Below, piece by piece: positions 44,551-53,703 of a stretch of DNA of 64,000 nt. Made by a program: the position numbers and the translations under genes. The notes beneath the pieces were generated by a model. That model was not told the origin of the DNA. It saw only the letters and a program-made list of their open reading frames with translations, and searched no databases. Source of the stretch: an uncultured Pelagibacteraceae bacterium. GTDB taxonomy: Bacteria; Pseudomonadota; Alphaproteobacteria; Pelagibacterales; Pelagibacteraceae. Where the stretch lies: positions 1-64,000 of the forward strand of contig CACHTQ010000002.1 of NCBI GenBank assembly GCA_902582845.1, given 5' to 3'. Each line of letters opens with the position of its first letter. Positions within the stretch are counted from its first letter, which is position 1.

Positions 44551-45510
44551 TTACTTTTTTGCAAATAGATTTGTTAACTCATAAACTATAGTAGCAGCCG
44601 CAAGTGATGTCACCTCAGCATGATCATAAGCAGGTGATACCTCAACAACATCTGCAGAGATTAAATTCATACCAGACAAGCCTCTAATTACATTAACCAT
44701 TTCTCTTGTTGTCATACCAGCTATTTCAGGTGTACCAGTACCTGGTGCAAAAGCAGGATCTAGAACATCAATATCAATTGATAGGTACAATGGATTATCT
44801 CCTACTCTTTTTTTTATCCTTTCAGCAATTTTATCAGTGCCTTCGGTTTGAAACTCATCACAATGAATTATCTTAAATCCAAAGCTTTCATCATTTTTTA
44901 GATCTTCTCGGCTATATAGGGGACCTCTAATACCAACATGCATTGAAGCATCATCCATAAATAAATTTTCTTCTCGTGCTCGTCTAAAAGGTGTCCCGTG
45001 CGTGTAAGGAGCTCCAAAATAAGTGTCCCAAGTATCTAGATGTGCATCGAAATGAACTAGCGCGACTGGACCACTGTTAATTTTATTTACTGCTTTTAAT
45101 AAAGGAAACGCAATCGTGTGATCTCCACCTAAACTTATTATGCCTCCAGTTTTTTTAAGCAGATCCAAAGCTCCTTCCTCAATTTGCTTAATTGCTTCGT
45201 CTATATTGAATGGATTACAAGTAATATCACCTGCATCAGCAACTTGTTGAACTTTAAAAGGCTCGACATCATAACTTGGATGATAATTTGTTCTTAAATG
45301 TCTTGAAGCTTGCCTAATACTTTGTGGACCAAATCTTGTCCCAGGTCTATAACTTGTGCCTGCATCAAATGGTATTCCAACTATCGCAACATCGCAGTAC
45401 TCGACATCCCGTAATTCTGGTAATCTAGCAAAAGTTGATGGGCCCGCAAATCTTGGAACCTTTGTACCGCTTACTGGTTGAATAGGTTCTTTGCTTCTTT
45501 TTTTTTTCAT
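44551..45510 (-). CDS. speB: Agmatinase-family ureohydrolase
   Basis: A manganese ureohydrolase with both metal motifs: GGDHTIAFPLLKAV, VALVHFDAHLDTWDTYFG and LSIDIDVLDPAFAPGTGTPE. It would release urea from agmatine or a related guanidino compound such as guanidinobutyrate. I chose the ATG at 45510 (MKKKRSKEPIQPV, 319 residues); the ORF track's start is an upstream TTG nine codons earlier. The downstream aldehyde dehydrogenase suggests a short catabolic unit. Confidence 0.85.
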   Translation of the reverse strand: MKKKRSKEPIQPVSGTKVPRFAGPSTFARLPELRDVEYCDVAIVGIPFDAGTSYRPGTRFGPQSIRQASRHLRTNYHPSYDVEPFKVQQVADAGDITCNPFNIDEAIKQIEEGALDLLKKTGGIISLGGDHTIAFPLLKAVNKINSGPVALVHFDAHLDTWDTYFGAPYTHGTPFRRAREENLFMDDASMHVGIRGPLYSREDLKNDESFGFKIIHCDEFQTEGTDKIAERIKKRVGDNPLYLSIDIDVLDPAFAPGTGTPEIAGMTTREMVNVIRGLSGMNLISADVVEVSPAYDHAEVTSLAAATIVYELTNLFAKK

Positions 45511-45564
45511 CACAAAAACTCTATCACATTCTAACAAATTGGAATATCTTCAATAATACTAATT

Positions 45565-46287
45565 ATGAAATTATTTAAGTTCGTTTTATTGTGTTTATTT
45601 TTAATTTCTTCAACAAAAGCGGATACGATTTATGAATTAATAAAGATTCCAAATCTGGAGATTTATAACCTTAAGACCGAAAATAAATTAAGATATCTGA
45701 ATGCTAAACAGGCATTTACAATAGGTATTGATAATAATATCAACTGTTTTAAATCATCGAAACAAGACCTAGATAAAAAATATAAGATTATTGAAAAAAA
45801 TCTTAATAAATATTCTCAAAACTTTTTAAAAAAAATAAATTTAAAATATATTGTTATGTGTGAGGACTTATCAATCTCAGGTATCAACACTGCAGGAATA
45901 CCTGACAATGTAATGAAAACTTTGATTGTAGATATAAAATTTAATGACAAATATTTTGAAAGAGTATTACATCACGAAGTGTTCCACATAATAAATGATA
46001 GTTACAAAGATATATTTAATGAAAAAATTTGGTCCAGTTTTAATCCTAAAGAGTTTGATTACGCCGAATGTTCAACCTGCACAAAAAAAGTAGGTCTGGA
46101 CACATACTCTAAACCAGAGGGGTTTATTACTGAATACTCGCGATCAACAGCATCTGAAGATATGGCAGAAGTATTTTCTCATATAATATATGGAAACTTA
46201 CCTGAAAATATTGATCCTATTCTTAAAAAAAAGATAGAATTCATCAAAAAAGGACTCCTAAAAATTGATGAAAATTTTATTTTATGA
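45565..46287 (+). CDS. Exported putative zinc metallopeptidase
   Basis: A 240-residue protein with a signal peptide (KLFKFVLLCLFLISSTKA, about residues 2-19) and an HExxH zinc motif in VLHHEVFHIINDSY (about residue 134-140), with a downstream acidic segment ASEDMAEVFSHIIYG that can give the third ligand. A CSTC pair (FDYAECSTCTKKVG) may bind metal or form a disulfide. No named family is recognised; DUF-like metallopeptidase is the best description. Its stop overlaps the start of the cyclophilin gene (ATGA). Confidence 0.68.
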   Translation: MKLFKFVLLCLFLISSTKADTIYELIKIPNLEIYNLKTENKLRYLNAKQAFTIGIDNNINCFKSSKQDLDKKYKIIEKNLNKYSQNFLKKINLKYIVMCEDLSISGINTAGIPDNVMKTLIVDIKFNDKYFERVLHHEVFHIINDSYKDIFNEKIWSSFNPKEFDYAECSTCTKKVGLDTYSKPEGFITEYSRSTASEDMAEVFSHIIYGNLPENIDPILKKKIEFIKKGLLKIDENFIL

Positions 46288-46928
46288 TTGAAAAGATAAA
46301 GGCATCAAAATCTGAAAAAATAATATTTATATTTGTTGTAATTTTAGGTTTATTTTCAATTACTTCTTTTGTTTTGCTAAAAGATGAATGTTTATTTGTT
46401 AAGAATTATAACCCAAATAAAATTAATTTTGAAAATCCAGATAACATAGTAATTCTAAATGTTGAGTGTGGAAATGTAATTATAGAATTATATCCAGACA
46501 TATCTCCTAATGGAGTAGAAAGATTTAAAACTTTAGTCAAATCGAATGCCTATGATGACGTGGCATTTCATAGAGTCATTAAAGATAAACTCGTACAAGC
46601 TGGTGATTTAGAATTTGGAAAGAAAGGAAACATTGATTATGGAAAAATTGGAACTGGAAAATCTGGTTTAGGTACAATCAAATCAGAAGTTGATAAAGAT
46701 TTTAACTATACTAAGGGGAGCGTAGGATTAGCTCGATCTTTAAAATATGATACTGAAGATAGTCAATTTTTTATAATTCTACAGGATGAACCTTTATATG
46801 AGGGTGAATACACACCCATTGGAAAAGTGATTTTTGGCTTAGAAGCTCTAGAAAAAATTAAACACTTAAATAAATCTGAATACGTATTAAGGCCTGATTT
46901 TATAAATACTCTTAGATTATTTAATTGA
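46284..46928 (+). CDS. Membrane-anchored cyclophilin-type peptidyl-prolyl isomerase
   Basis: A 214-residue protein with an N-terminal anchor (IIFIFVVILGLFSITSFVLL, about residues 13-32) and a cyclophilin domain in the periplasm: VIIELYPDISPNGVERFKTLV, VAFHRVIKDKLVQAGDLEFG, KGSVGLARSLKYDTEDSQFFIILQD and GEYTPIGKVIFGLEAL. These residues build the active site of the bacterial PpiA/B type. It probably helps fold secreted proteins. Coupled to the metallopeptidase by a 4-base overlap and convergent (8-bp overlap) with fadN. Confidence 0.9.
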   Translation: MIEKIKASKSEKIIFIFVVILGLFSITSFVLLKDECLFVKNYNPNKINFENPDNIVILNVECGNVIIELYPDISPNGVERFKTLVKSNAYDDVAFHRVIKDKLVQAGDLEFGKKGNIDYGKIGTGKSGLGTIKSEVDKDFNYTKGSVGLARSLKYDTEDSQFFIILQDEPLYEGEYTPIGKVIFGLEALEKIKHLNKSEYVLRPDFINTLRLFN

Positions 46929-49143
46929 CTAAAGGTTTTCCGGTTGCAAGGGTATGTTTAATTCTATCTTGAGTTTGTTTAGTTTTAATTAATCTCATAA
47001 AAGCATCAAGTTCCAATTTAAATAAATCGTCCTCTGTAAGAGTTTTGTCTTTGGTAGTTTCACCACCACTTAACACATATGCCAATTCTTTGGCTACAGT
47101 CAAACCATGATCCAATATAACTTTATCATTATAAAGTTTTTCTAAAATTTTGTTCATATCATCAATAACTTCTTTGCCAGGTAAATTAAATGTAAGCTCA
47201 TTTGGTGCTTTAAAGTCCTTGTTTTCACTTAAAATTTTTTTTGATACTTCAAGCAAACTGTTTCTATTCATAATTCTTTTATTTTCAGGTAGTAAGTATT
47301 TTAAAGGTTCTGCCTCAACTGGAGACGTGGCTGTTCTACCATAGCCAATTATATCAAATACTTTCAAGGGTGCATATTTTGGATCTTTCTTAGCCTCTTC
47401 AGTGTTCAACCATCTAGCCAGCATTTCTTTACATCCTCCACCAGCTGGAATTAATCCAACAATAGTTTCTACCAATCCGATCACAATATTGGTATGTGAG
47501 GCTACGTAATTACTTTGTACTAAAACCTCAAATCCTCCACCCAAAGTTAAACCTGATGGAGCAGATATAACTGGATATTTAGAATACTTTAGATGTTTGC
47601 AAGTTTCTTGAAAATATTTAATAAATTTTTCTATTGATCTAAAATCATTTTTATTTGCAAATTCCATTGTATAGGTCAGGTTTACACCAGCAGAAAATTG
47701 CATGCTTTCATTAATTATTATTAAAGGTTTATCAGTTGCTTTCTTAAGTGCATCCATTGAGTCATAATCGAGTGCATTAGCTTTTGTTGTAAACTCAACA
47801 ATATTAAAATCATTAAATCTATAAATTGCAGCTGAACTGTTGCCATCAACACTTGAGGCAGTTTTCTTAATCTTTCCTAAAGTTTCAATTGATGTATACT
47901 TTTGCCTTTCACCATAAAAATTTTCATTTTTGGAATTAGATAAATTTTCTAAAAAGTGATTACCTTTATACTCATCAACTTTGTTAAAGAAATTTTTAAC
48001 ACCAATTTCTTCTAACATCTCAAAAGGTCCTTTTGCCCAATTAAATCCAAGTCTCATTGCCTCGTCAATGTCATTAAATTCTTTAGTAATCCCAGGAACT
48101 AGTGATGAAGCGTATTTTATTATCTTTGATAGTACTGACCAAGCATAATCGCCATATTTATCTTTTCTATTAATCAAAGCCTTTAAATCTACTTTGTCAG
48201 ACTTAATATCTATTTTTTGGCTTGTTGAATACTCTCCAGTTTCAAGATTTATGGCTTCCATAATTTTTCCACTATCAGTCTTCTTCATTCTGTAGAAGCC
48301 ACCTTTGCCTTTTCTTCCTGTATATCCACTCTCAATTAATTTTTTTACTAAAGGAATTTCTTTAGCAACCTCATGGAATTCATCAGACTTAGGAAGTTCT
48401 TTGATAAAACTTTTTAATACATCTGCCATTAAATCTATTCCAATCAAATCATATAATCCAAAAACTCCTGTTTTAGGTATCCCCATGGGTCTTCCAAAGA
48501 TTGCATCTGCTTCCTCTACAGAAAGTTTCATCTTAAATGCTTCAGTCATTGCGATCTGCATTGCGTACACACCTACCCTATTTCCTAAAAAACCTGGGGT
48601 ATCATTACAAACAATTGCTCCTTTACCTAATTCAACTTCACAAAATTCTTTTAATTGATTGATCTTATTTAAATCATTGTCTTCATTCTTAACTATTTCT
48701 AGAAGACCCATATATCTAACTGGATTAAAAAAATGGGTAATACAAAAATCTTTTTTTTGATCTTTATTTAAATTTTGAGATAAAACTTTGATTGGGATTG
48801 AAGAAGTGTTTGATGAAACTATTGCTCCATCTTTCCTACTTTTAAAAATTTTCTCATAAATTTGATGTTTTATATCAATTCTCTCAACCACTGCCTCGAC
48901 AATCCAATCAGCAACTTTAACTACATCAAAATCGTCAGATATATTTCCAACTTTAATATTATTAATTTTTGTCTTATCAATTAATAAAGGTGGTCTTGAT
49001 TTATGAATTCGTTCTCTTGCATTTTGACTTATTTCAGTTTTTAAATCTAAAAGTGTGACAGGAATATTAGCGTTGCAGAGATGAGCAGCTATACCGCTTC
49101 CCATTGTACCTGATCCAATAACTACTACGTTCTTAATTTTCAT
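46921..49143 (-). CDS. 3-hydroxyacyl-CoA dehydrogenase/enoyl-CoA hydratase fusion (FadN-type order)
   Basis: A 740-residue beta-oxidation enzyme. The NAD-binding dehydrogenase domain comes first (NVVVIGSGTMGSGIAAHLCNANIPV; THFFNPVRYMGLLEIVKNE; CNDTPGFLGNRVGVYAMQIA) and the enoyl-CoA hydratase domain follows from about residue 430 (YPVISAPSGLTLGGGFEVLVQSNY; LIPAGGGCKEMLARWL). This is the reverse of E. coli FadB/FadJ and matches the FadN arrangement. It lies 12 bp after potC and is the last gene of the long minus-strand series. No thiolase neighbour is visible. Confidence 0.88.
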   Translation of the reverse strand: MKIKNVVVIGSGTMGSGIAAHLCNANIPVTLLDLKTEISQNARERIHKSRPPLLIDKTKINNIKVGNISDDFDVVKVADWIVEAVVERIDIKHQIYEKIFKSRKDGAIVSSNTSSIPIKVLSQNLNKDQKKDFCITHFFNPVRYMGLLEIVKNEDNDLNKINQLKEFCEVELGKGAIVCNDTPGFLGNRVGVYAMQIAMTEAFKMKLSVEEADAIFGRPMGIPKTGVFGLYDLIGIDLMADVLKSFIKELPKSDEFHEVAKEIPLVKKLIESGYTGRKGKGGFYRMKKTDSGKIMEAINLETGEYSTSQKIDIKSDKVDLKALINRKDKYGDYAWSVLSKIIKYASSLVPGITKEFNDIDEAMRLGFNWAKGPFEMLEEIGVKNFFNKVDEYKGNHFLENLSNSKNENFYGERQKYTSIETLGKIKKTASSVDGNSSAAIYRFNDFNIVEFTTKANALDYDSMDALKKATDKPLIIINESMQFSAGVNLTYTMEFANKNDFRSIEKFIKYFQETCKHLKYSKYPVISAPSGLTLGGGFEVLVQSNYVASHTNIVIGLVETIVGLIPAGGGCKEMLARWLNTEEAKKDPKYAPLKVFDIIGYGRTATSPVEAEPLKYLLPENKRIMNRNSLLEVSKKILSENKDFKAPNELTFNLPGKEVIDDMNKILEKLYNDKVILDHGLTVAKELAYVLSGGETTKDKTLTEDDLFKLELDAFMRLIKTKQTQDRIKHTLATGKPLVN

Positions 49144-49155
49144 TTGATTATTTTA

Positions 49156-50010
49156 CTATCGATTAATTCCTCTAAGCCTCTCTGATCGTCTTCTTAAAAG
49201 CTCAGCGGTTACTAATATTAGTGTCGATAGTATTATCAGACAAGTCGCAACAGCTAGAATTGTTGGACTCAATTGTTCTCTTAAACCTGTCCACATTTGT
49301 ATCGGAATAGTTGTATTTTCTAATCCTGCTAAAAATAAAACAACAACAACTTCATCAAAAGAAGTTACAAATGCGAATAATCCACCTGAAATAACACCGG
49401 GTAAAATTAATGGTAATGTAATTTTCATAAAAGTATTAACTGGATCACTACCCAAACTTGCGGCAGCTCTTGTTACACTATGGTCAAATCCTGAAAGTGT
49501 AGCAGTAACTGTAATAACAACAAATGGTGTTCCTAAAATTATATGAGCAAGAACAATACCTGTGTGTGTAGCTGCTAAACCTGCTTTTGCCATAAAGAAA
49601 AATATTGCAACACCTGAAATAATTAAAGGTACGATCATAGGAGAAATTAAAACAGCCATTATCAAACCTTTGTAAGGCATATGTCTGCTGCTTAAACCTA
49701 GAGCAGCAACTGTTCCAAGTAATACTGAACCTATTGTTGCAAAAATTGCGATAATAAAACTATTCTTAGCAGCTAATCCCCAAGGATTTTTAGTTCCATA
49801 AATCATATCTTTATACCATCTCAAAGAAAAAGCATCTGGATCTAGCCTTTTCATCCCATCAGAGAAACTTAAAAATTCTTCTGCGTTAAAAGATAATGGA
49901 AAGATTACAAATAAAGGGGCAATTAGAAAAAAGAAAACAGCGGCACAAATTGTTAGATAAATATAATGCCAAATTCTATAATGTGGTTCAGTATATTTTG
50001 GTAATGCCAT
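49156..50010 (-). CDS. potC: Polyamine-type ABC transporter permease (PotC-like)
   Basis: A 284-residue inner-membrane permease of the spermidine/putrescine type. Six helices are visible, with the EAA cytoplasmic loop AAASLGSDPVNTFMKITLPLILPGVISGG (about residue 188) contacting PotA. The N-terminal part (YIYLTICAAVFFFLIAPLFVIFPLSFN) is typical. It lies 5 bp from potB. The substrate could be a polyamine or another amine osmolyte. Confidence 0.9.
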   Translation of the reverse strand: MALPKYTEPHYRIWHYIYLTICAAVFFFLIAPLFVIFPLSFNAEEFLSFSDGMKRLDPDAFSLRWYKDMIYGTKNPWGLAAKNSFIIAIFATIGSVLLGTVAALGLSSRHMPYKGLIMAVLISPMIVPLIISGVAIFFFMAKAGLAATHTGIVLAHIILGTPFVVITVTATLSGFDHSVTRAAASLGSDPVNTFMKITLPLILPGVISGGLFAFVTSFDEVVVVLFLAGLENTTIPIQMWTGLREQLSPTILAVATCLIILSTLILVTAELLRRRSERLRGINR

Positions 50011-50015
50011 CCTAA

Positions 50016-51269
50016 TTATCCTAATTTGATATTATCTATTCCAACTATTTTGTTATAAAGCCAATAAATCACCAATACTCCACTCAGCAGCATTAGTCCC
50101 ATTGCAGATGCAAAACTCCAGTCTAAGGTACTTTTCATATGAAAGGCGATCTGGTTACTGATTAAAGTACCAGATGCACCACCAACTAAGGCTGGTGTAA
50201 TGTAATAACCAATCGCTAAAATGAACACTAATAAGCAACCTGCACCAATTCCAGGGATCGTCAGTGGGAAATAAACTTTCCAAAATGCTACAAATGGTGT
50301 TCCACCTAGTGATTTTCCAGCTCTCATTAAGCTTGGTGAGATAGTTTTCATGACACTGTATAATGGGAGTACCATGAAGGGTAGCAAGATTTGTGTCATT
50401 GCTACGTAACTTCCTGTCTTGTTGTACATCATCTCAGGCCTATTATCATCTGCTACTAATCCTATTCCAACAAAGAAATCATTTACGATACCTTGTTGTT
50501 GTAACAAAATCATCCAGCTGGCAGTTCTCACAAGTAATGAAGTCCAAAACGGCAACAATACGCAGATCATTAATAAGTTACTATATTTCATTGGCAGAGT
50601 AGCTAACAAATGAGCTATTGGATAGGCCATCAAAAAGCAAAAGACCGTCACAAAGAATGCAATCTCCAGAGTTCTTAACCATAATACTCTGTGAATTCTC
50701 CTATCTTCTTCAACGCTTACTATTTTCCCTTCCTCATTTACATACATATCCATTCCTTTTAGATATTTTTGACCTGTAAATTCAGGGGCTCTTCTTTGAA
50801 TTGCTCTCCAGTACTCAACATCTGCCCATCTTTTGTGTACTGCCATTATTTGTTCTTTATAATTTCCCTCTTCAAATTTTTTAGATGCTCTTCTTAGTTT
50901 TTTAATAATACTTTTAAATCCATTTTTAGTATAATTTAGCTGAGTGGATAATTTACCTTCTCGTTTATCTTCAACAAGTTTTATAAAGTCCTCATGAAAA
51001 GCAGCAAACACTTCTTCCTCAGGTAATTCTTGTCCATCCCAGGTTTCCATTGCTTTAAAAGTTTTTGGAAGCATTTGTGTTACCATCTTATCATCAACAC
51101 TTCTGAACAACATGTCACCTATTGGAAAGACATAGGTGATAATTAAGAACAATAATAAAGGAGCAACGAGCAAGAAAGCTTTAATCTTATTTTTTCTTTC
51201 TGCTTTCTTTAGACTTACCTCTAAAGGTATTCCGTCTGTAGTTAAAATCTGTTTTGTTTCTGAACTCAT
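50016..51269 (-). CDS. potB: Polyamine-type ABC transporter permease with large insertion (PotB-like)
   Basis: A 417-residue permease, over 100 residues longer than usual PotB. After the first helix (AFLLVAPLLLFLIITYVFPIGDML) a charged stretch of about 140 residues (residues roughly 60-200: EELPEEEVFAAFHEDF, GFKSIIKKLRRASKKFEEG, HKRWADVEYWRAIQRRAPEF) precedes the next helices. The EAA loop SLGGTPFVAFWKVYFPLTIPGIGAG is normal. The stretch would be in the periplasm. The start codon comes 4 nt after the U-tract of the potD terminator with no Shine-Dalgarno. Confidence 0.87.
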   Translation of the reverse strand: MSSETKQILTTDGIPLEVSLKKAERKNKIKAFLLVAPLLLFLIITYVFPIGDMLFRSVDDKMVTQMLPKTFKAMETWDGQELPEEEVFAAFHEDFIKLVEDKREGKLSTQLNYTKNGFKSIIKKLRRASKKFEEGNYKEQIMAVHKRWADVEYWRAIQRRAPEFTGQKYLKGMDMYVNEEGKIVSVEEDRRIHRVLWLRTLEIAFFVTVFCFLMAYPIAHLLATLPMKYSNLLMICVLLPFWTSLLVRTASWMILLQQQGIVNDFFVGIGLVADDNRPEMMYNKTGSYVAMTQILLPFMVLPLYSVMKTISPSLMRAGKSLGGTPFVAFWKVYFPLTIPGIGAGCLLVFILAIGYYITPALVGGASGTLISNQIAFHMKSTLDWSFASAMGLMLLSGVLVIYWLYNKIVGIDNIKLG

Positions 51270-51273
51270 AAAT

Positions 51274-51303
51274 AAAAAAGGGCGGTTATAAATAACCGCC
51301 CTT
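51274..51303 (-). terminator. Intrinsic terminator between potD and potB
   Basis: GGGCGGTTAT and ATAACCGCCC form a perfect 10-bp inverted repeat (51280-51301), extended by AA/TT. On the minus strand it is followed by six T residues (51279-51274). It ends the potD transcript and would allow only part of the polymerases to reach potB and potC, a common way to make excess binding protein. Confidence 0.92.
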
Positions 51304-51340
51304 AAATTATAATATATAATTAAGTTTAATAAAACTTAAA

Positions 51341-52468
51341 TTATAGACCAGCTTTCATAGCTTCCCATTTTTCACCAAGCTCTGTTCCGTTATCAGCCCA
51401 GAAAATTGGATCTACTAGGAAGTAGTTTTTAGTGTTAGCTGGTGCAGTTGGCATTTGTGGTACCATATTAGTCTTACCATCTTTATACCAAGGCTCACCT
51501 TTTTCCATAATACCAATTGAAGATTTTCTCCAAGGGGCATATGCGATGTATTTAGCACTTCCTGCTAACATTTCAGAACTAGTCATCATAGCTAAAGCTT
51601 TTTTAGCCATACCATTAGAATCGTTTGGTCCACCTTTAACTTGTACGAAATATTCGTAGTCAAGACCTTGGCCGTCCCAAACTTGTTTGATTGGTGCACC
51701 TTCTCCAATTTCTGCATTGAAGAATCTACCATTCCAACCTGTAGCCATTACTACTTCACCTGATACTAACAGTTCTGGTGGTTGAGCACCTGCAGACCAA
51801 AATACACATCCACCTTGTGGATCTGTACATAATTCTTTGATCTTGTTCATTGCTCTTTCAACACCTTTTTCTGTTTCTAAAGCTTTGTAGATTTTTGCTC
51901 CGCCTTTACCTGGCTTAATACCATCTGCGGCTAAAGCGATCTCTAAATTAGTTAAAGCGCTTTTGTAGATAGCTCTTTTTCCAGGGAATTTCTTTGTGTT
52001 AAAGAAATCTTTGATAGTCTTTGGAGTACCTTTAACGTTTTCAGTGTTATAAGCGTAGTTCCAAGAATATAAAATATTTCCTACAGCACATTTACTTGGC
52101 ATTGCAGTAAAGAAATCTTTACTTGCAGGAGTTCCATCTGGAGCTGGTGGGAAGTCTTTGTCAAAATCAAATTCAACAAATAATCCTTCATCACATCCAG
52201 TGATAGTATCCATTGCGAACACGTCCATTATATCCCACGTGATCTTTCCAGCTTCTTTTTGTGCTTTGATTTCTGATAAACCACCTGAATAATCAACCCA
52301 AGCAATGTTAATGCCTAGTTTTTTAGCAGTCGGATCACCATAACCTAACTTTTGAGACTCAGTATAAGCCCCACCCCAAGACACTGCAGTTACTGTTGTT
52401 GCAAATGCTGAAGTAGTTAGTGAAAGTACAAAAGAAATAGCTAGTAATATTTTACTTAGTTTTTTCAT
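51341..52468 (-). CDS. potD: Polyamine-type ABC transporter substrate-binding protein (PotD-like)
   Basis: A 375-residue periplasmic binding protein. The signal peptide is KKLSKILLAISFVLSLTTSAFA (about residues 2-23). The body has SWGGAYTESQKLGYGDPTAKKLGINIAWVDYSGG, KFPGKRAIYKSALTNLEIALAADG and EVVMATGWNGRFFN, as in the PotD/SBP_bac family. The ligand is probably a polyamine or other cationic osmolyte. It has a Shine-Dalgarno (GGAGG, 4 nt before ATG), its own predicted promoter and a terminator behind it, so it is likely transcribed in excess. Confidence 0.9.
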   Translation of the reverse strand: MKKLSKILLAISFVLSLTTSAFATTVTAVSWGGAYTESQKLGYGDPTAKKLGINIAWVDYSGGLSEIKAQKEAGKITWDIMDVFAMDTITGCDEGLFVEFDFDKDFPPAPDGTPASKDFFTAMPSKCAVGNILYSWNYAYNTENVKGTPKTIKDFFNTKKFPGKRAIYKSALTNLEIALAADGIKPGKGGAKIYKALETEKGVERAMNKIKELCTDPQGGCVFWSAGAQPPELLVSGEVVMATGWNGRFFNAEIGEGAPIKQVWDGQGLDYEYFVQVKGGPNDSNGMAKKALAMMTSSEMLAGSAKYIAYAPWRKSSIGIMEKGEPWYKDGKTNMVPQMPTAPANTKNYFLVDPIFWADNGTELGEKWEAMKAGL

Positions 52469-52478
52469 TTTTCCTCCG

Positions 52479-52492
52479 TTTAAACGTTTAAA
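52479..52492 (-). promoter_or_regulatory. 14-bp palindrome, LacI-type operator candidate
   Basis: TTTAAACGTTTAAA is a perfect palindrome with a central CG, the pattern of LacI/PurR-family operators. It lies directly after the -10 element of the predicted potD promoter, over the expected start point, and just upstream of the Shine-Dalgarno. Confidence 0.5.
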
Positions 52493-52498
52493 AAACTA

Positions 52499-52527
52499 AT
52501 TAAAACAACTTCAGGGAAGAGAGTCAA
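52499..52527 (-). promoter_or_regulatory. Sigma70-type promoter of potD
   Basis: On the minus strand TTGACT (52522-52527) is followed by 17 bp and TTTAAT (52499-52504), each 5/6 matches to consensus with ideal spacing. It lies in the 98-bp potA-potD gap, 31 bp before the potD ATG, so potD need not depend on potA transcription. Confidence 0.65.
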
Positions 52528-52566
52528 CAACCCTTTTTATCTACTTATTCAATAATTGTAGAATGT

Positions 52567-53652
52567 CTATTTTGGGTCAAGTGCACGAGCGTCATCACTG
52601 TTCCATCCGATATTAATCTCGTTGCCAAGTTTGATATCTAAGTTAGATGAACTATTTGGAACCTTTAAAATAAACTCTGGGTTGCCTAAAAGATTTATTC
52701 TTACTCTTGTATGGTCCCCATGATAAATAACTTCTTCTATTTTTCCTTTATGAAGATTATCCATTTTTGTACTTGGATTAATTAAAGCTCGCTCTGGTCT
52801 TAAAGAAACAGTAGTTCGCTCTCCTTTACCTTTGACTGAGATTGGATTGGCTAGTATTTCTGCATTTGCTAATTTTACTTTGCACTTTCCTCCAGAAATA
52901 TCTGAAACTTCACCACCAAAAGTATTATTCTCTCCGATAAACTCAGCGACAAATGAATTTACAGGTTTCTCATATAATTCATCAGGACTTGAAAGTTGTT
53001 GAACTTTACCATCATTAAATACTGCAATACGATTGGACATCGTCAAAGCTTCACTTTGGTCATGAGTAACATAAACAACTGTCACACCAATACTCTCATG
53101 AATATGTTTAATCTCATATTGCATACTTTCTCTTAAATTTTTATCTAGAGCTCCTAAAGGTTCATCCATTAAAACTAGTTGTGGATCAAACACCAATGAT
53201 CTTGCAACGGCTACCCTTTGTTGTTGTCCACCTGACAATTGACCTGGCATCCTTGCAGCGAAACCTTGAAGGGATACCATTGATAACGCTTTATCAATTT
53301 TTTTATCAGCTTCATCTTTTGGAATTTTTCTCACTCTTAATGGAAAAGCTAAATTTTCATACACAGTCATGTGTGGGAATAAAGCATAATTTTGAAACAC
53401 CATTCCAATTCCTCTTTTGTGAGGAGGTATACTGGATATGGCTTTACCATCTAAATAAATTTCACCATTAGTTGGAGTTTCAAAACCTGCTAACATCATT
53501 AAGCAAGTAGTTTTACCAGAACCAGAGGGTCCTAACATTGTAATGAATTCTCCCTCAGCAATATCTAATTGAAGGTCTTTAACAACCAAGACTTTACCAT
53601 CGTAGCTTTTATCGACTTTATCAAATTTTACGAAATCTTTTTTTGATGCCAT
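52567..53652 (-). CDS. potA: Polyamine-type ABC transporter ATP-binding protein (PotA-like)
   Basis: A 361-residue ATPase. Walker A is GPSGSGKTT (about residue 40), the signature is QLSGGQQQRVAVARSL, Walker B is LVLMDEPLGALDKNLRE, and the switch histidine is in VTHDQSEAL. The C-terminal TOBE region from about 275 (VSLRPERALINP; LHKGKIEEVIYHGDHTRVRINLLG) is standard. It is the first of the transporter genes in transcription order and comes 51 bp after the DoeA-like gene. Confidence 0.93.
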   Translation of the reverse strand: MASKKDFVKFDKVDKSYDGKVLVVKDLQLDIAEGEFITMLGPSGSGKTTCLMMLAGFETPTNGEIYLDGKAISSIPPHKRGIGMVFQNYALFPHMTVYENLAFPLRVRKIPKDEADKKIDKALSMVSLQGFAARMPGQLSGGQQQRVAVARSLVFDPQLVLMDEPLGALDKNLRESMQYEIKHIHESIGVTVVYVTHDQSEALTMSNRIAVFNDGKVQQLSSPDELYEKPVNSFVAEFIGENNTFGGEVSDISGGKCKVKLANAEILANPISVKGKGERTTVSLRPERALINPSTKMDNLHKGKIEEVIYHGDHTRVRINLLGNPEFILKVPNSSSNLDIKLGNEINIGWNSDDARALDPK

Positions 53653-53703
53653 AATTTAAAGAACTTTAAAACATTTGTGAGAATAAATATCAACCTTTAA
53701 TAA

